A stretch of DNA of 8,552 nt, from positions 1 through 8,552 of the forward strand of contig PKTV01000245.1 of assembly GCA_002868985.1 (NCBI GenBank). The letters are read 5' to 3'. How positions within the stretch are numbered: position 1 is the first letter of the stretch; each line of letters begins with the position of its first letter. This DNA is from Desulfobacteraceae bacterium (GTDB lineage Bacteria; Desulfobacterota; Desulfobacteria; Desulfobacterales; UBA11574). A model generated the notes under the pieces. It worked only from the letters and a program-made list of their open reading frames with translations, did not search any database and was not told the DNA's origin. The translations under genes and the position numbers were made by a program. Below, in pieces: positions 1 through 8,552 of the stretch.

Positions 1-70
1 CATTATTATCGTTATGAACAATATATTATTATTATATTTATATATTTATATAAAAAATAAGGAATAGATT
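1..70. promoter_or_regulatory. AT-rich leader upstream of dnaN; possible origin or unwinding segment
   Basis: Positions 20-60 contain only A and T (41 bases in a row), far more biased than the genes around it. A TTATGAACA at 12-20 is one mismatch from the DnaA-box pattern TTATNCACA. The dnaA-dnaN spacer is a common place for a replication origin with a DNA-unwinding element, so this could be the edge of one, but a single weak box in a truncated region does not show it. The same stretch could carry the dnaN promoter. The AAGGA at 59-63 lies 7 bases before the dnaN ATG and is a good ribosome binding site, fixing that start. Confidence 0.4.
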
Positions 71-3621
<3,551 letters not shown>

Positions 3622-3650
3622 AGATATCTGGTTTTAAGAACAGGATTAAA

Positions 3651-4442
3651 ATGTACATTCATAAGATTCAAGTCAGAGATTTACCCGACCTTTGGTTTCA
3701 GGCCGTTCATGATATTCTTGACCATGGCAGAAAATTTAAAATAGATCGAGGGAGTTATGCAGGGCAGACGAGGCTCGAATATGATTTTTTTACCGGACAC
3801 ATAAAATACCCGGGAAACCAGCCGCTTTTACCCGACATACCGCCATCCTGTGGTATACCCAACCCGGTGGAAGAAGCGTATATATACGGCGGTGAAGGTT
3901 ATGAAAGATCATACATCGAATATATCATGACCGGACAAAAAGAACCGGGTGAATCCTATACATATGGAGAAAGATTAACCCGGGCGCCGATCACAGAGGA
4001 AAAGTTTAAATGGTGGGAAGAAGGGGAAACGGAAATTATAGACAAAAGAGACGTGGACGGAAAAGCTGTTTTTGAGGAAGACGGCAAACTTTATTTAAAT
4101 CAAATTGAATGGATCATCCAAACGTATAAAAAATTCGGGAGTAGAAACAACCAGATGGTGCTTCAAGTGGCACACCCTTCCGATCTAACCCTACTAGACC
4201 CGCCGTGTTTACGCGCCATAGACACAAGAATTCAAGATGGCGCGCTTCATTTCATCGTATATTTTCGCTCCTGGGATCTTTGGGGAGGAATGCCGGCAAA
4301 CCTGGCTGGAATTCAAAATCTCAAAGAATATATGGCCGGAGAGATCGGCGTAAAAGATGGTGAAATGATTGTTGAGAGCAAGGGGCTTCACCTTTACGGC
4401 TATGCAGAAGAACTGGCGAAGCTGAGATGTATGAAAGCATAG
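3651..4442 (+). CDS. Thymidylate-synthase-fold protein (probable archaeal/methanogen-like thymidylate synthase)
   Basis: The classical enzyme makes dTMP from dUMP using methylenetetrahydrofolate. In this 263-residue protein the key residues keep E. coli ThyA spacing with a constant offset of 40: Cys186 in DPPCL (nucleophile, Cys146), Arg206-Ser207 and Asp209 in FRSWD (166, 167, 169), Asn217 in MPAN (177), His247 and Tyr249 in LHLYGY (207, 209). Asn217 favours a uracil base; dCMP-modifying relatives have Asp there. Differences are clear: only 14 residues follow Tyr249, so the C-terminal segment that closes over folate is absent; a roughly 29-residue expansion lies between YTYGERL (103-109) and the Cys; and ungapped alignment puts Asn166-Asn167 where E. 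coli has Arg126-Arg127. Short archaeal enzymes also lack the tail. AGGA at 3642-3645 supports the start. The gene lies 29 bases after gyrB, so it is probably cotranscribed. Fold is confident; exact substrate and cofactor are not. Confidence 0.75.
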   Translation: MYIHKIQVRDLPDLWFQAVHDILDHGRKFKIDRGSYAGQTRLEYDFFTGHIKYPGNQPLLPDIPPSCGIPNPVEEAYIYGGEGYERSYIEYIMTGQKEPGESYTYGERLTRAPITEEKFKWWEEGETEIIDKRDVDGKAVFEEDGKLYLNQIEWIIQTYKKFGSRNNQMVLQVAHPSDLTLLDPPCLRAIDTRIQDGALHFIVYFRSWDLWGGMPANLAGIQNLKEYMAGEIGVKDGEMIVESKGLHLYGYAEELAKLRCMKA

Positions 4443-4456
4443 GTATAAAAGAGCTG

Positions 4457-5839
4457 TTAAAATTCTATACTGTTGGGTGTTCTTGGAAAGGGAATAACAT
4501 CCCGGATGTTGCTGATACCGGTTATCAACATAAGCAACCGTTCGAATCCAAGACCAAAGCCACTGTGTTCAACAGAGCCGAAACGCCTGGAATCCAAAAA
4601 CCACCAGTAATTCTCTTTCGGCATATTCATTTCATCCATCCGGTTTTCAAGCACCTCAAGGCGTTCTTCGCGCTGGCTTCCACCAATAATTTCTCCAATT
4701 CGAGGCACAAGAACATCCATAGCCGCTACCGTTTGATGATCATCGTTTAAACGCATATAAAACGGTTTTATGGTTTTGGGGTAGTCATAGACAATTAACG
4801 GTTTTTTAAAGTATTGTTCTGTTAAATAGCGTTCGTGTTCGGTTTGAAGGTCTCTTCCAAAATCGATATCATATTCAAATTTTTTTCCAGATCTTTTTAA
4901 TATGTCTACGGCCGAGGTGTAGGAAAGACGTTTAAAATCAGATGACGCTACATTGTCTAGGGTTTTTATCAAGGTTTTATCCACATATTTTGCAAAGAGT
5001 TCAATGTCATCGTTACATTCTTTAAGAACAAATATTGTTAAAAATTTTATCATTTCTTCAGCAAGATCCATATTTCCTTTAAGATCACAGAACGCCATCT
5101 CGGGTTCAACCATCCAAAATTCTGCAACATGTCTGCTGGTTTGAGAGTTTTCAGCTCGAAACGTTGGGCCGAAAGTATAAACATCTCCAAGGGCAAGGGC
5201 AAACATTTCTGCTGACAACTGCCCGGATACGGTTAGGTTTGTCTCTTTGCCAAAAAAATCTTTGGTATAGTCTGTTTTACCGTCCATAAAGGGCAAGTTA
5301 TCCAGAGCCAGTGTGGTTACGCGAAACAACTCCCCCGCCCCTTCACAATCTGAGCCGGTGATGACGGGCGAGTGGATATATTTAAACCCTTTGTCTCTAA
5401 AAAATTTATGAATAGCGTATGATAACTCTGACCGGATTCGAAATGCGGCGCCGTATTTATTTGTTCGAGGTCTTAAATGAGCGATGGTTCTTAAAAATTC
5501 ATCTGTGTGACGTTTTTTCTGAAGGGGGTAGGTTTCGGGGGCGACACTTAAAATTTCAACCGTTTCCGCTATAACCTCCCATTTTTGCCCGGAACCTTTA
5601 GATTCTGAAAGTTTGCCGGAAACAGCAACGGCAGATCCAGTGGAGAGTCTGGCAATGTTGGTATAATTGCTCAAGGTGTTGTCTGTAATTATCTGAATAT
5701 TTTTCAGACAGGATCCGTCATTGACTTCAATAAATGAAAAACTTTTTGAATCACGGCGGGTTCGGACCCAACCCTTTATAAGAACATGATCGATGGGGGT
5801 TTTTGATTGAAGTAATGTTACGATTTTTGTGCGTTTCAT
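4457..5839 (-). CDS. asnS: Asparagine--tRNA ligase (AsnRS)
   Basis: This cytoplasmic class IIb aminoacyl-tRNA synthetase charges tRNA-Asn with asparagine using ATP. Counting from the chosen start gives 460 residues, the usual bacterial length. An N-terminal OB-fold anticodon-binding domain covers about residues 18-100 (IKGWVRTRRD...FIEVNDGS). The catalytic domain shows motif 1 around 145-165, motif 2 as TFRAENSQTSRHVAEFW (226-242) and motif 3 as GLGFERLLMLITG (429-441). The ending NIRDVIPFPRTP is the AsnRS signature, which separates it from AspRS. The start was set by GGAGG at 5846-5850: it is 6 bases from the ATG at 5839 but only 3 from the ATG at 5842, and a TTG at 5857 would place the site inside the gene. 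The stop faces that of the thymidylate-synthase gene with 14 bases between them, too few for an ordinary terminator. Confidence 0.96.
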   Translation of the reverse strand: MKRTKIVTLLQSKTPIDHVLIKGWVRTRRDSKSFSFIEVNDGSCLKNIQIITDNTLSNYTNIARLSTGSAVAVSGKLSESKGSGQKWEVIAETVEILSVAPETYPLQKKRHTDEFLRTIAHLRPRTNKYGAAFRIRSELSYAIHKFFRDKGFKYIHSPVITGSDCEGAGELFRVTTLALDNLPFMDGKTDYTKDFFGKETNLTVSGQLSAEMFALALGDVYTFGPTFRAENSQTSRHVAEFWMVEPEMAFCDLKGNMDLAEEMIKFLTIFVLKECNDDIELFAKYVDKTLIKTLDNVASSDFKRLSYTSAVDILKRSGKKFEYDIDFGRDLQTEHERYLTEQYFKKPLIVYDYPKTIKPFYMRLNDDHQTVAAMDVLVPRIGEIIGGSQREERLEVLENRMDEMNMPKENYWWFLDSRRFGSVEHSGFGLGFERLLMLITGISNIRDVIPFPRTPNSIEF

Positions 5840-5845
5840 CATAAG

Positions 5846-5850
5846 CCTCC
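5846..5850 (-). promoter_or_regulatory. Ribosome binding site of asnS (decides the start)
   Basis: On the minus strand GGAGG is followed by CTT and then two adjacent ATG codons. The second ATG (starting at 5839) has the ideal 6-base spacing; the first (5842) has 3. The second is therefore preferred, though initiation at either changes the protein by one Met only. Confidence 0.75.
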
Positions 5851-5874
5851 ATATCAATATAGTAAATTTTAACC

Positions 5875-5903
5875 ATTTTGGGAGAAAGCATTGCCGATGT
5901 CAA
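5875..5903 (-). promoter_or_regulatory. Candidate sigma-70-type promoter for asnS
   Basis: The minus strand has a perfect TTGACA (5898-5903), a 17-base spacer, and CAAAAT (5875-5880), which matches four of six positions of TATAAT. It sits about 25 bases upstream of the asnS ribosome binding site. Position and spacing are right for the asnS promoter; the weak -10 keeps confidence modest. Confidence 0.45.
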
Positions 5904-5944
5904 CGGTATTGTTTTTCAAGTGGGTTTCAATAATATCGATTCAT

Positions 5945-5971
5945 ATCACCTTTTCGAAAACACATGGTGAT
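5945..5971. repeat. Short inverted repeat (hairpin) upstream of asnS
   Basis: ATCACC at 5945-5950 pairs with GGTGAT at 5966-5971 across 15 bases, and the interior begins with the palindrome TTTTCGAAAA (5951-5960). It lies upstream of the candidate asnS -35 box, so it could be a protein-binding site rather than a transcribed hairpin. It is short enough to have arisen by chance. Confidence 0.3.
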
Positions 5972-6083
5972 TATTATTCACGGCTAACTTGGCTAAAAGC
6001 ACAACCAGGATATGGATTAGTGGAAAATTTTTGTCTCTAAATTTAATTAGTGCTCATCCACTGAGTATAGCGGACTATATTAA

Positions 6084-6225
6084 GTGTCCAATTCAGAAAT
6101 GAGCAATTTTTGTTCAGATCAAGGCCGCACAAGGGTTTGGGGTGAGGCGTACAACATGTACGCCGCAGCCGGAAACCTGCGGAGAACGCAGATCAGGACA
6201 AAAAGAGCCATTTATGGATGGACAC
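6084..6225. repeat. 142-bp imperfect palindrome; probable dispersed repeat (REP/MITE-like)
   Basis: The ends GTGTCCA (6084-6090) and TGGACAC (6219-6225) are exact inverted copies. Moving inward, AAATG (6097-6101) pairs with CATTT (6209-6213), TTTTTGT (6107-6113) with ACAAAAA (6198-6204), and GATC (6117-6120) with GATC (6191-6194). The core is GGCGTACA-ACA-TGTACGCC (6146-6164), a perfect 8-bp stem with a 3-base loop. The core centre (6155) and the centre of the outer ends (6154.5) coincide, so this is one long cruciform-capable unit. A side hairpin CTGCG-GAGAA-CGCAG (6177-6191) is an alternative fold. It starts three bases after the protease stop and could also end that transcript. No transposase is encoded, so any mobility would depend on an enzyme elsewhere. 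Confidence 0.8.
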
Positions 6226-6228
6226 AGG

Positions 6229-7641
6229 TTATAATTTAACAGTTATATTATAAAGCTGGTCTTTTCGTTGTAATACGATAATCAATGACTTTTTATTGCG
6301 GTATTTAACAATCGCTTTTTTAAAATCATTAATATTTTTTATCGTTACTTCATCCATCTGCCGAATAACATCCCCGGGCTTGGCGCCGATACGGGCGAGA
6401 TATGAATTGCGATTAATTTCCGTAATCACCACCCCTTCTTGTGCATGTGTCTTGTAAATATAACGATTTTTCTTGGAAAGATTTTTTACCGTGATTCCGA
6501 GGATGTTTTGAGCCAGGTCCAAAGCCAGCTCTGTTGGAAAGGATGAAGATTTCACTGCAACCGCCCTCGTTTTGCCATCCCTCCATATGTTTATATTAAT
6601 GGCTTCTCCGGCTGAAATATTGCTCATTGCTGTATTAAAATCGTTTTGAGAAAGAATTCTTCGAGATCCAACAGATTGTATAATATCCCCCACATGAATG
6701 CCGGCTTTAAAGGCTGGAGCGGACTTTTCAGTTTTTTTAACCAATACACCTTTGACGTCCGTTGCTTTAAGATATTGGGCCAGTTCAGCATCCAAATCTT
6801 GTACGGTAACACCTATCCAGGCCGGTATAACCTCTCCGTATTTGATAAGGTCTGTAACAATCCTTCTGGCTTTGTTAATGGGTATGGCAAAACCGATTCC
6901 TTGGGCTTTGGCATATATGGCGGTATTAATACCGATAAGCTCACCATAAATGTTCAATAGCGGTCCTCCGCTGTTTCCCGGATTGATAGACGCGTCCGTC
7001 TGGATAAAATCATGGTAGAATGCATTGTCGGCCTTTATACTCCGATTTGTAGCGCTGATAACACCTGTTGTTACGGTGTTTGAAAAACCGAAAGGATTTC
7101 CGATGGCGATCACCGTTTCACCGATCATAAGATTGTTGGAATTGCCCATTTCAATAGCCGGGAGATCACCTTTGGAGGAAATACGCAATACGGCGAGATC
7201 GGAATCAGGATCTGCGCCTATAATTTGTGCTTTAAACTCACGCCCGTCTCTTAAAGCAACGGTAATAGTTGAACTTTTTACAATTACATGTTTGTTGGTA
7301 AGAATAAATCCCCGTTTGCCATCAATAATGACTCCGGATCCCAAACTGGTTCGTTTATATTTTTGTTCGAAACCAGGGTCAAAAAAGTCTTTGAAAAAAG
7401 ATTCGAAGCCAGGATCCATTCCAAACCCGTAAAATGGATTTGCACGCTTGCGAACCTCAAACTCCGAGCTTATGTTAACCACTGCGGGACTGACTTTTCG
7501 AATGGCTTTCACAACCGCACTTTCGCTCAAACTTTCAGCGTTGAGGAAGGACGGTGTACTAAGGAAAAACGGGATAAAAAAAACAAGAAGGAAAACCGCT
7601 GAAATTATAAGTGTATGGTTTGACGATTTTATTTCTGGCAT
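6229..7641 (-). CDS. degP: Do-like periplasmic serine endoprotease (DegP/HtrA family)
   Basis: HtrA proteases degrade or chaperone misfolded envelope proteins. Using the ATG at 7641 the product has 470 residues. A signal peptide (about residues 1-35: a Lys near the start, a long hydrophobic run, cleavage near FLNA-ES) predicts export to the periplasm. The trypsin-like domain holds the catalytic triad His118 (TNKHVI), Asp148 (DSDLAVL) and Ser224 (GNSGGP). A first PDZ domain starts near residue 275 (AWIGVTVQDL) and a second near 380 (ILGITVKNLS), running to the C-terminus. Protease plus two PDZ domains is the DegP/DegQ arrangement; DegS has one. The triad is complete, so it should be active. 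DegP and DegQ cannot be told apart here. GGAG (7648-7651) 6 bases upstream supports this start over an ATG at 7686, which lacks such a site. The gene is single, divergent from the radical SAM gene. Confidence 0.93.
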   Translation of the reverse strand: MPEIKSSNHTLIISAVFLLVFFIPFFLSTPSFLNAESLSESAVVKAIRKVSPAVVNISSEFEVRKRANPFYGFGMDPGFESFFKDFFDPGFEQKYKRTSLGSGVIIDGKRGFILTNKHVIVKSSTITVALRDGREFKAQIIGADPDSDLAVLRISSKGDLPAIEMGNSNNLMIGETVIAIGNPFGFSNTVTTGVISATNRSIKADNAFYHDFIQTDASINPGNSGGPLLNIYGELIGINTAIYAKAQGIGFAIPINKARRIVTDLIKYGEVIPAWIGVTVQDLDAELAQYLKATDVKGVLVKKTEKSAPAFKAGIHVGDIIQSVGSRRILSQNDFNTAMSNISAGEAININIWRDGKTRAVAVKSSSFPTELALDLAQNILGITVKNLSKKNRYIYKTHAQEGVVITEINRNSYLARIGAKPGDVIRQMDEVTIKNINDFKKAIVKYRNKKSLIIVLQRKDQLYNITVKL

Positions 7642-7647
7642 TTTGAG

Positions 7648-7651
7648 CTCC
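7648..7651 (-). promoter_or_regulatory. Ribosome binding site of the Do-like protease (decides the start)
   Basis: On the minus strand GGAG stands 6 bases before the ATG at 7641. The alternative in-frame ATG at 7686 has no purine-rich site before it and would add 15 residues in front of an otherwise normal signal peptide. Confidence 0.7.
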
Positions 7652-7722
7652 GGTATACTACGATTAAGTAAATCTAAATAGCACATTTTTTATTCAATTT
7701 TTTCACCCAGGTATTTCTGTCG

Positions 7723-7736
7723 GCCATTTAAATGGC
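7723..7736. promoter_or_regulatory. Perfect 14-bp palindrome between divergent genes (possible operator)
   Basis: GCCATTTAAATGGC is its own reverse complement. It lies 82 bases from the protease start and 24 bases before the radical SAM start, where a dimeric regulator could control either gene. No regulator gene is adjacent, and I could not recognise strong -35/-10 boxes for either promoter in this spacer. A GCCAT-TTAA-ATGGC hairpin is also possible, but no upstream plus-strand gene would need a terminator here. Confidence 0.35.
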
Positions 7737-7760
7737 GTGATTTTTGAGAAAACATATATC

Positions 7761-8552
7761 ATGAGCATAAAAAGCATTCAAGATATCTTACCCCTGATAG
7801 AGCAACCCAGCCGATATTTAGGCTCTGAAATCAACACCATTAAAAAAGATCACAGCAAGATAGACTTATGCTTTGCACTTGCTTTTCCGGATCTATATGA
7901 GATCGGAACATCTCATTTCGGACTTCAGATACTGTATCATATCCTTAACAGCCACCCAAAGATTGCTGCTGAAAGGGTTTTTGCACCTGCACCCGATGTG
8001 GAGGAATATCTCAGATCATCCGGGTTATCGGTTGCTTCGCTGGAATCACAAAAACCGTTAAACGAGTTCGATATCATCGGTTTTAGCCTTCTTTATGAGC
8101 TTAATTATACGAATGTACTCAGCATATTGGACATGGCCGGCATTCCTTTTCATGCGCGACAGCGGGACGGATCATTCCCATTTGTTATTGCTGGTGGTCC
8201 TTGTACATGTAATCCCGAGCCGGTGGCAGATTTTTTTGATGCCATCGTAATTGGAGATGGTGAAAAAGTCATCTTAAAAATGTGCCAGGCCTGGCTTGAA
8301 TGGAAGGAAGGGAACAGCCGCGATAAAGAAACCCTTTTGAGACAATGGTCTCACATTGAGGGTGTCTATATTCCGGAATTTTTTATTCCGGAATATAATC
8401 ACCTTGGTTTTCAGACGTTAACGCCAAGATATCCGGATCACGATAAAATTAAAAAAGCGGTTGTTGGCGATCTTAATGAGGTGCCCTTTCCCGACACACC
8501 GATTATTCCATACGGTAAACCAGTTCATGATCGCTTGAGACTCGAGATATCA
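7761..8552 (+). CDS. B12-binding-domain radical SAM protein (TIGR03960-like), 3' end outside window
   Basis: The reading frame is open for 264 codons and runs off the window end. The N-terminal portion matches the TIGR03960 family as I know it: FALAFPDLYEIGTSHFGLQILYHIL (38-62), ERVFAP (71-76), DIIGFSLLYELNYTNVL (104-120), AGGP with NPEPVADFFDAIVIGDGE (144-168). This region forms the Rossmann-like cobalamin-binding-type domain. The window stops at RLRLEIS (258-264), directly before the RGCxxGCRFC-type CxxxCxxC motif that would hold the Fe-S cluster, so the catalytic part cannot be seen. Full-length members are several hundred residues longer and may be joined to a DUF2344 domain. The substrate of the family is unknown to me; in some bacteria it neighbours ribonuclease G and rplU-rpmA. 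The start has only a weak purine site (GAGAA from 7746), so it is fairly but not fully secure. Confidence 0.85.
   Translation, partial: MSIKSIQDILPLIEQPSRYLGSEINTIKKDHSKIDLCFALAFPDLYEIGTSHFGLQILYHILNSHPKIAAERVFAPAPDVEEYLRSSGLSVASLESQKPLNEFDIIGFSLLYELNYTNVLSILDMAGIPFHARQRDGSFPFVIAGGPCTCNPEPVADFFDAIVIGDGEKVILKMCQAWLEWKEGNSRDKETLLRQWSHIEGVYIPEFFIPEYNHLGFQTLTPRYPDHDKIKKAVVGDLNEVPFPDTPIIPYGKPVHDRLRLEIS

Larger units (their letters stand above)
5840..6228. other. 389-bp intergenic region between asnS and the Do-like protease
   Basis: I see no convincing protein gene on either strand here. From the asnS end it holds the asnS ribosome binding site and candidate promoter (to 5903), an inverted repeat ATCACC/GGTGAT (5945-5950 and 5966-5971) enclosing the self-complementary TTTTCGAAAA, and then the long palindromic element at 6084-6225. 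A piece at 6049-6060 (AGTGCTCATCCA) resembles the outer end of that element and may be a remnant of a second copy. The remaining bases (about 5972-6048) show nothing I can name. Confidence 0.6.

Noticed and set aside
3622..3650. AGATATCT palindrome in the gyrB-downstream spacer
   Set aside because: Eight bases, no U-run after it, and the next gene appears cotranscribed, so neither a terminator nor an operator is supported.
4427..4750. 107-codon plus-strand frame starting at the end of the thymidylate-synthase-like gene
   Set aside because: It runs antisense through the conserved C-terminal motifs of asnS and shows no domain; treated as a chance frame rather than a C-terminal continuation.
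5890..5967. Plus-strand frame reading VNGIVFQVGF and onward, resembling the acylphosphatase/HypF motif VxGxVQGVGF
   Set aside because: Only about ten residues match, the key QG pair is altered, there is no start codon, a stop follows soon after, and the stretch overlaps the candidate asnS promoter. A decayed remnant is possible but not supported.
6029..6045. TTTGTCTCTAA shared with a site inside asnS (about 5391-5403)
   Set aside because: An 11-base AT-rich match without flanking similarity is expected by chance.
6646..7602. Several plus-strand open frames opposite the protease
   Set aside because: They mirror the protease coding sequence, have low-complexity unrecognised translations and lack start signals.

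Overview
The window reads as chromosomal DNA of an AT-rich Gram-negative bacterium. The best guess is an anaerobic member of the Desulfobacterota (Desulfobacterales-like sulfate reducers). The support is the GyrB of Gram-negative length with the large insertion after its TOPRIM domain, a periplasmic Do-like protease with a signal peptide, a TIGR03960-type B12-binding radical SAM protein, and a long palindromic intergenic element of a style I associate with that group. The taxonomic guess is inference; no rRNA or other decisive marker is present.

Layout. Positions 1-70 are extremely AT-rich and lead into dnaN (71-1189, +). gyrB (1186-3621, +) overlaps dnaN by four bases, with no recF between them. 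A thymidylate-synthase-fold gene (3651-4442, +) follows 29 bases later. These three look like one replication and DNA-precursor transcription unit at what is probably the origin-proximal dnaA-dnaN-gyrB locus; dnaA, if present, lies outside the window. Two minus-strand genes follow: asnS (4457-5839), which converges on the thymidylate-synthase gene with only 14 bases between stop codons, and a Do-like serine protease (6229-7641). The 389 bases between them hold a candidate asnS promoter and a 142-bp near-symmetric palindrome (6084-6225) ending three bases from the protease stop codon. A short divergent intergenic region with a perfect 14-bp palindrome separates the protease from a plus-strand radical SAM gene (7761 onward), which is cut by the window end just before its expected Fe-S cysteine motif.

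Functionally the window is mostly housekeeping: sliding clamp, gyrase, probable dTMP synthesis, asparaginyl-tRNA charging, envelope protein quality control and a radical SAM enzyme of unknown role. I see no phage, transposase, CRISPR or defence system. The points that merit a second look are (i) the unusual thymidylate-synthase-like protein, which keeps most of the catalytic spacing but lacks the C-terminal folate-closing segment and the usual Arg-Arg pair; (ii) a serine in GyrB at the position of the coumarin-contacting arginine; and (iii) the long palindromic repeat element.
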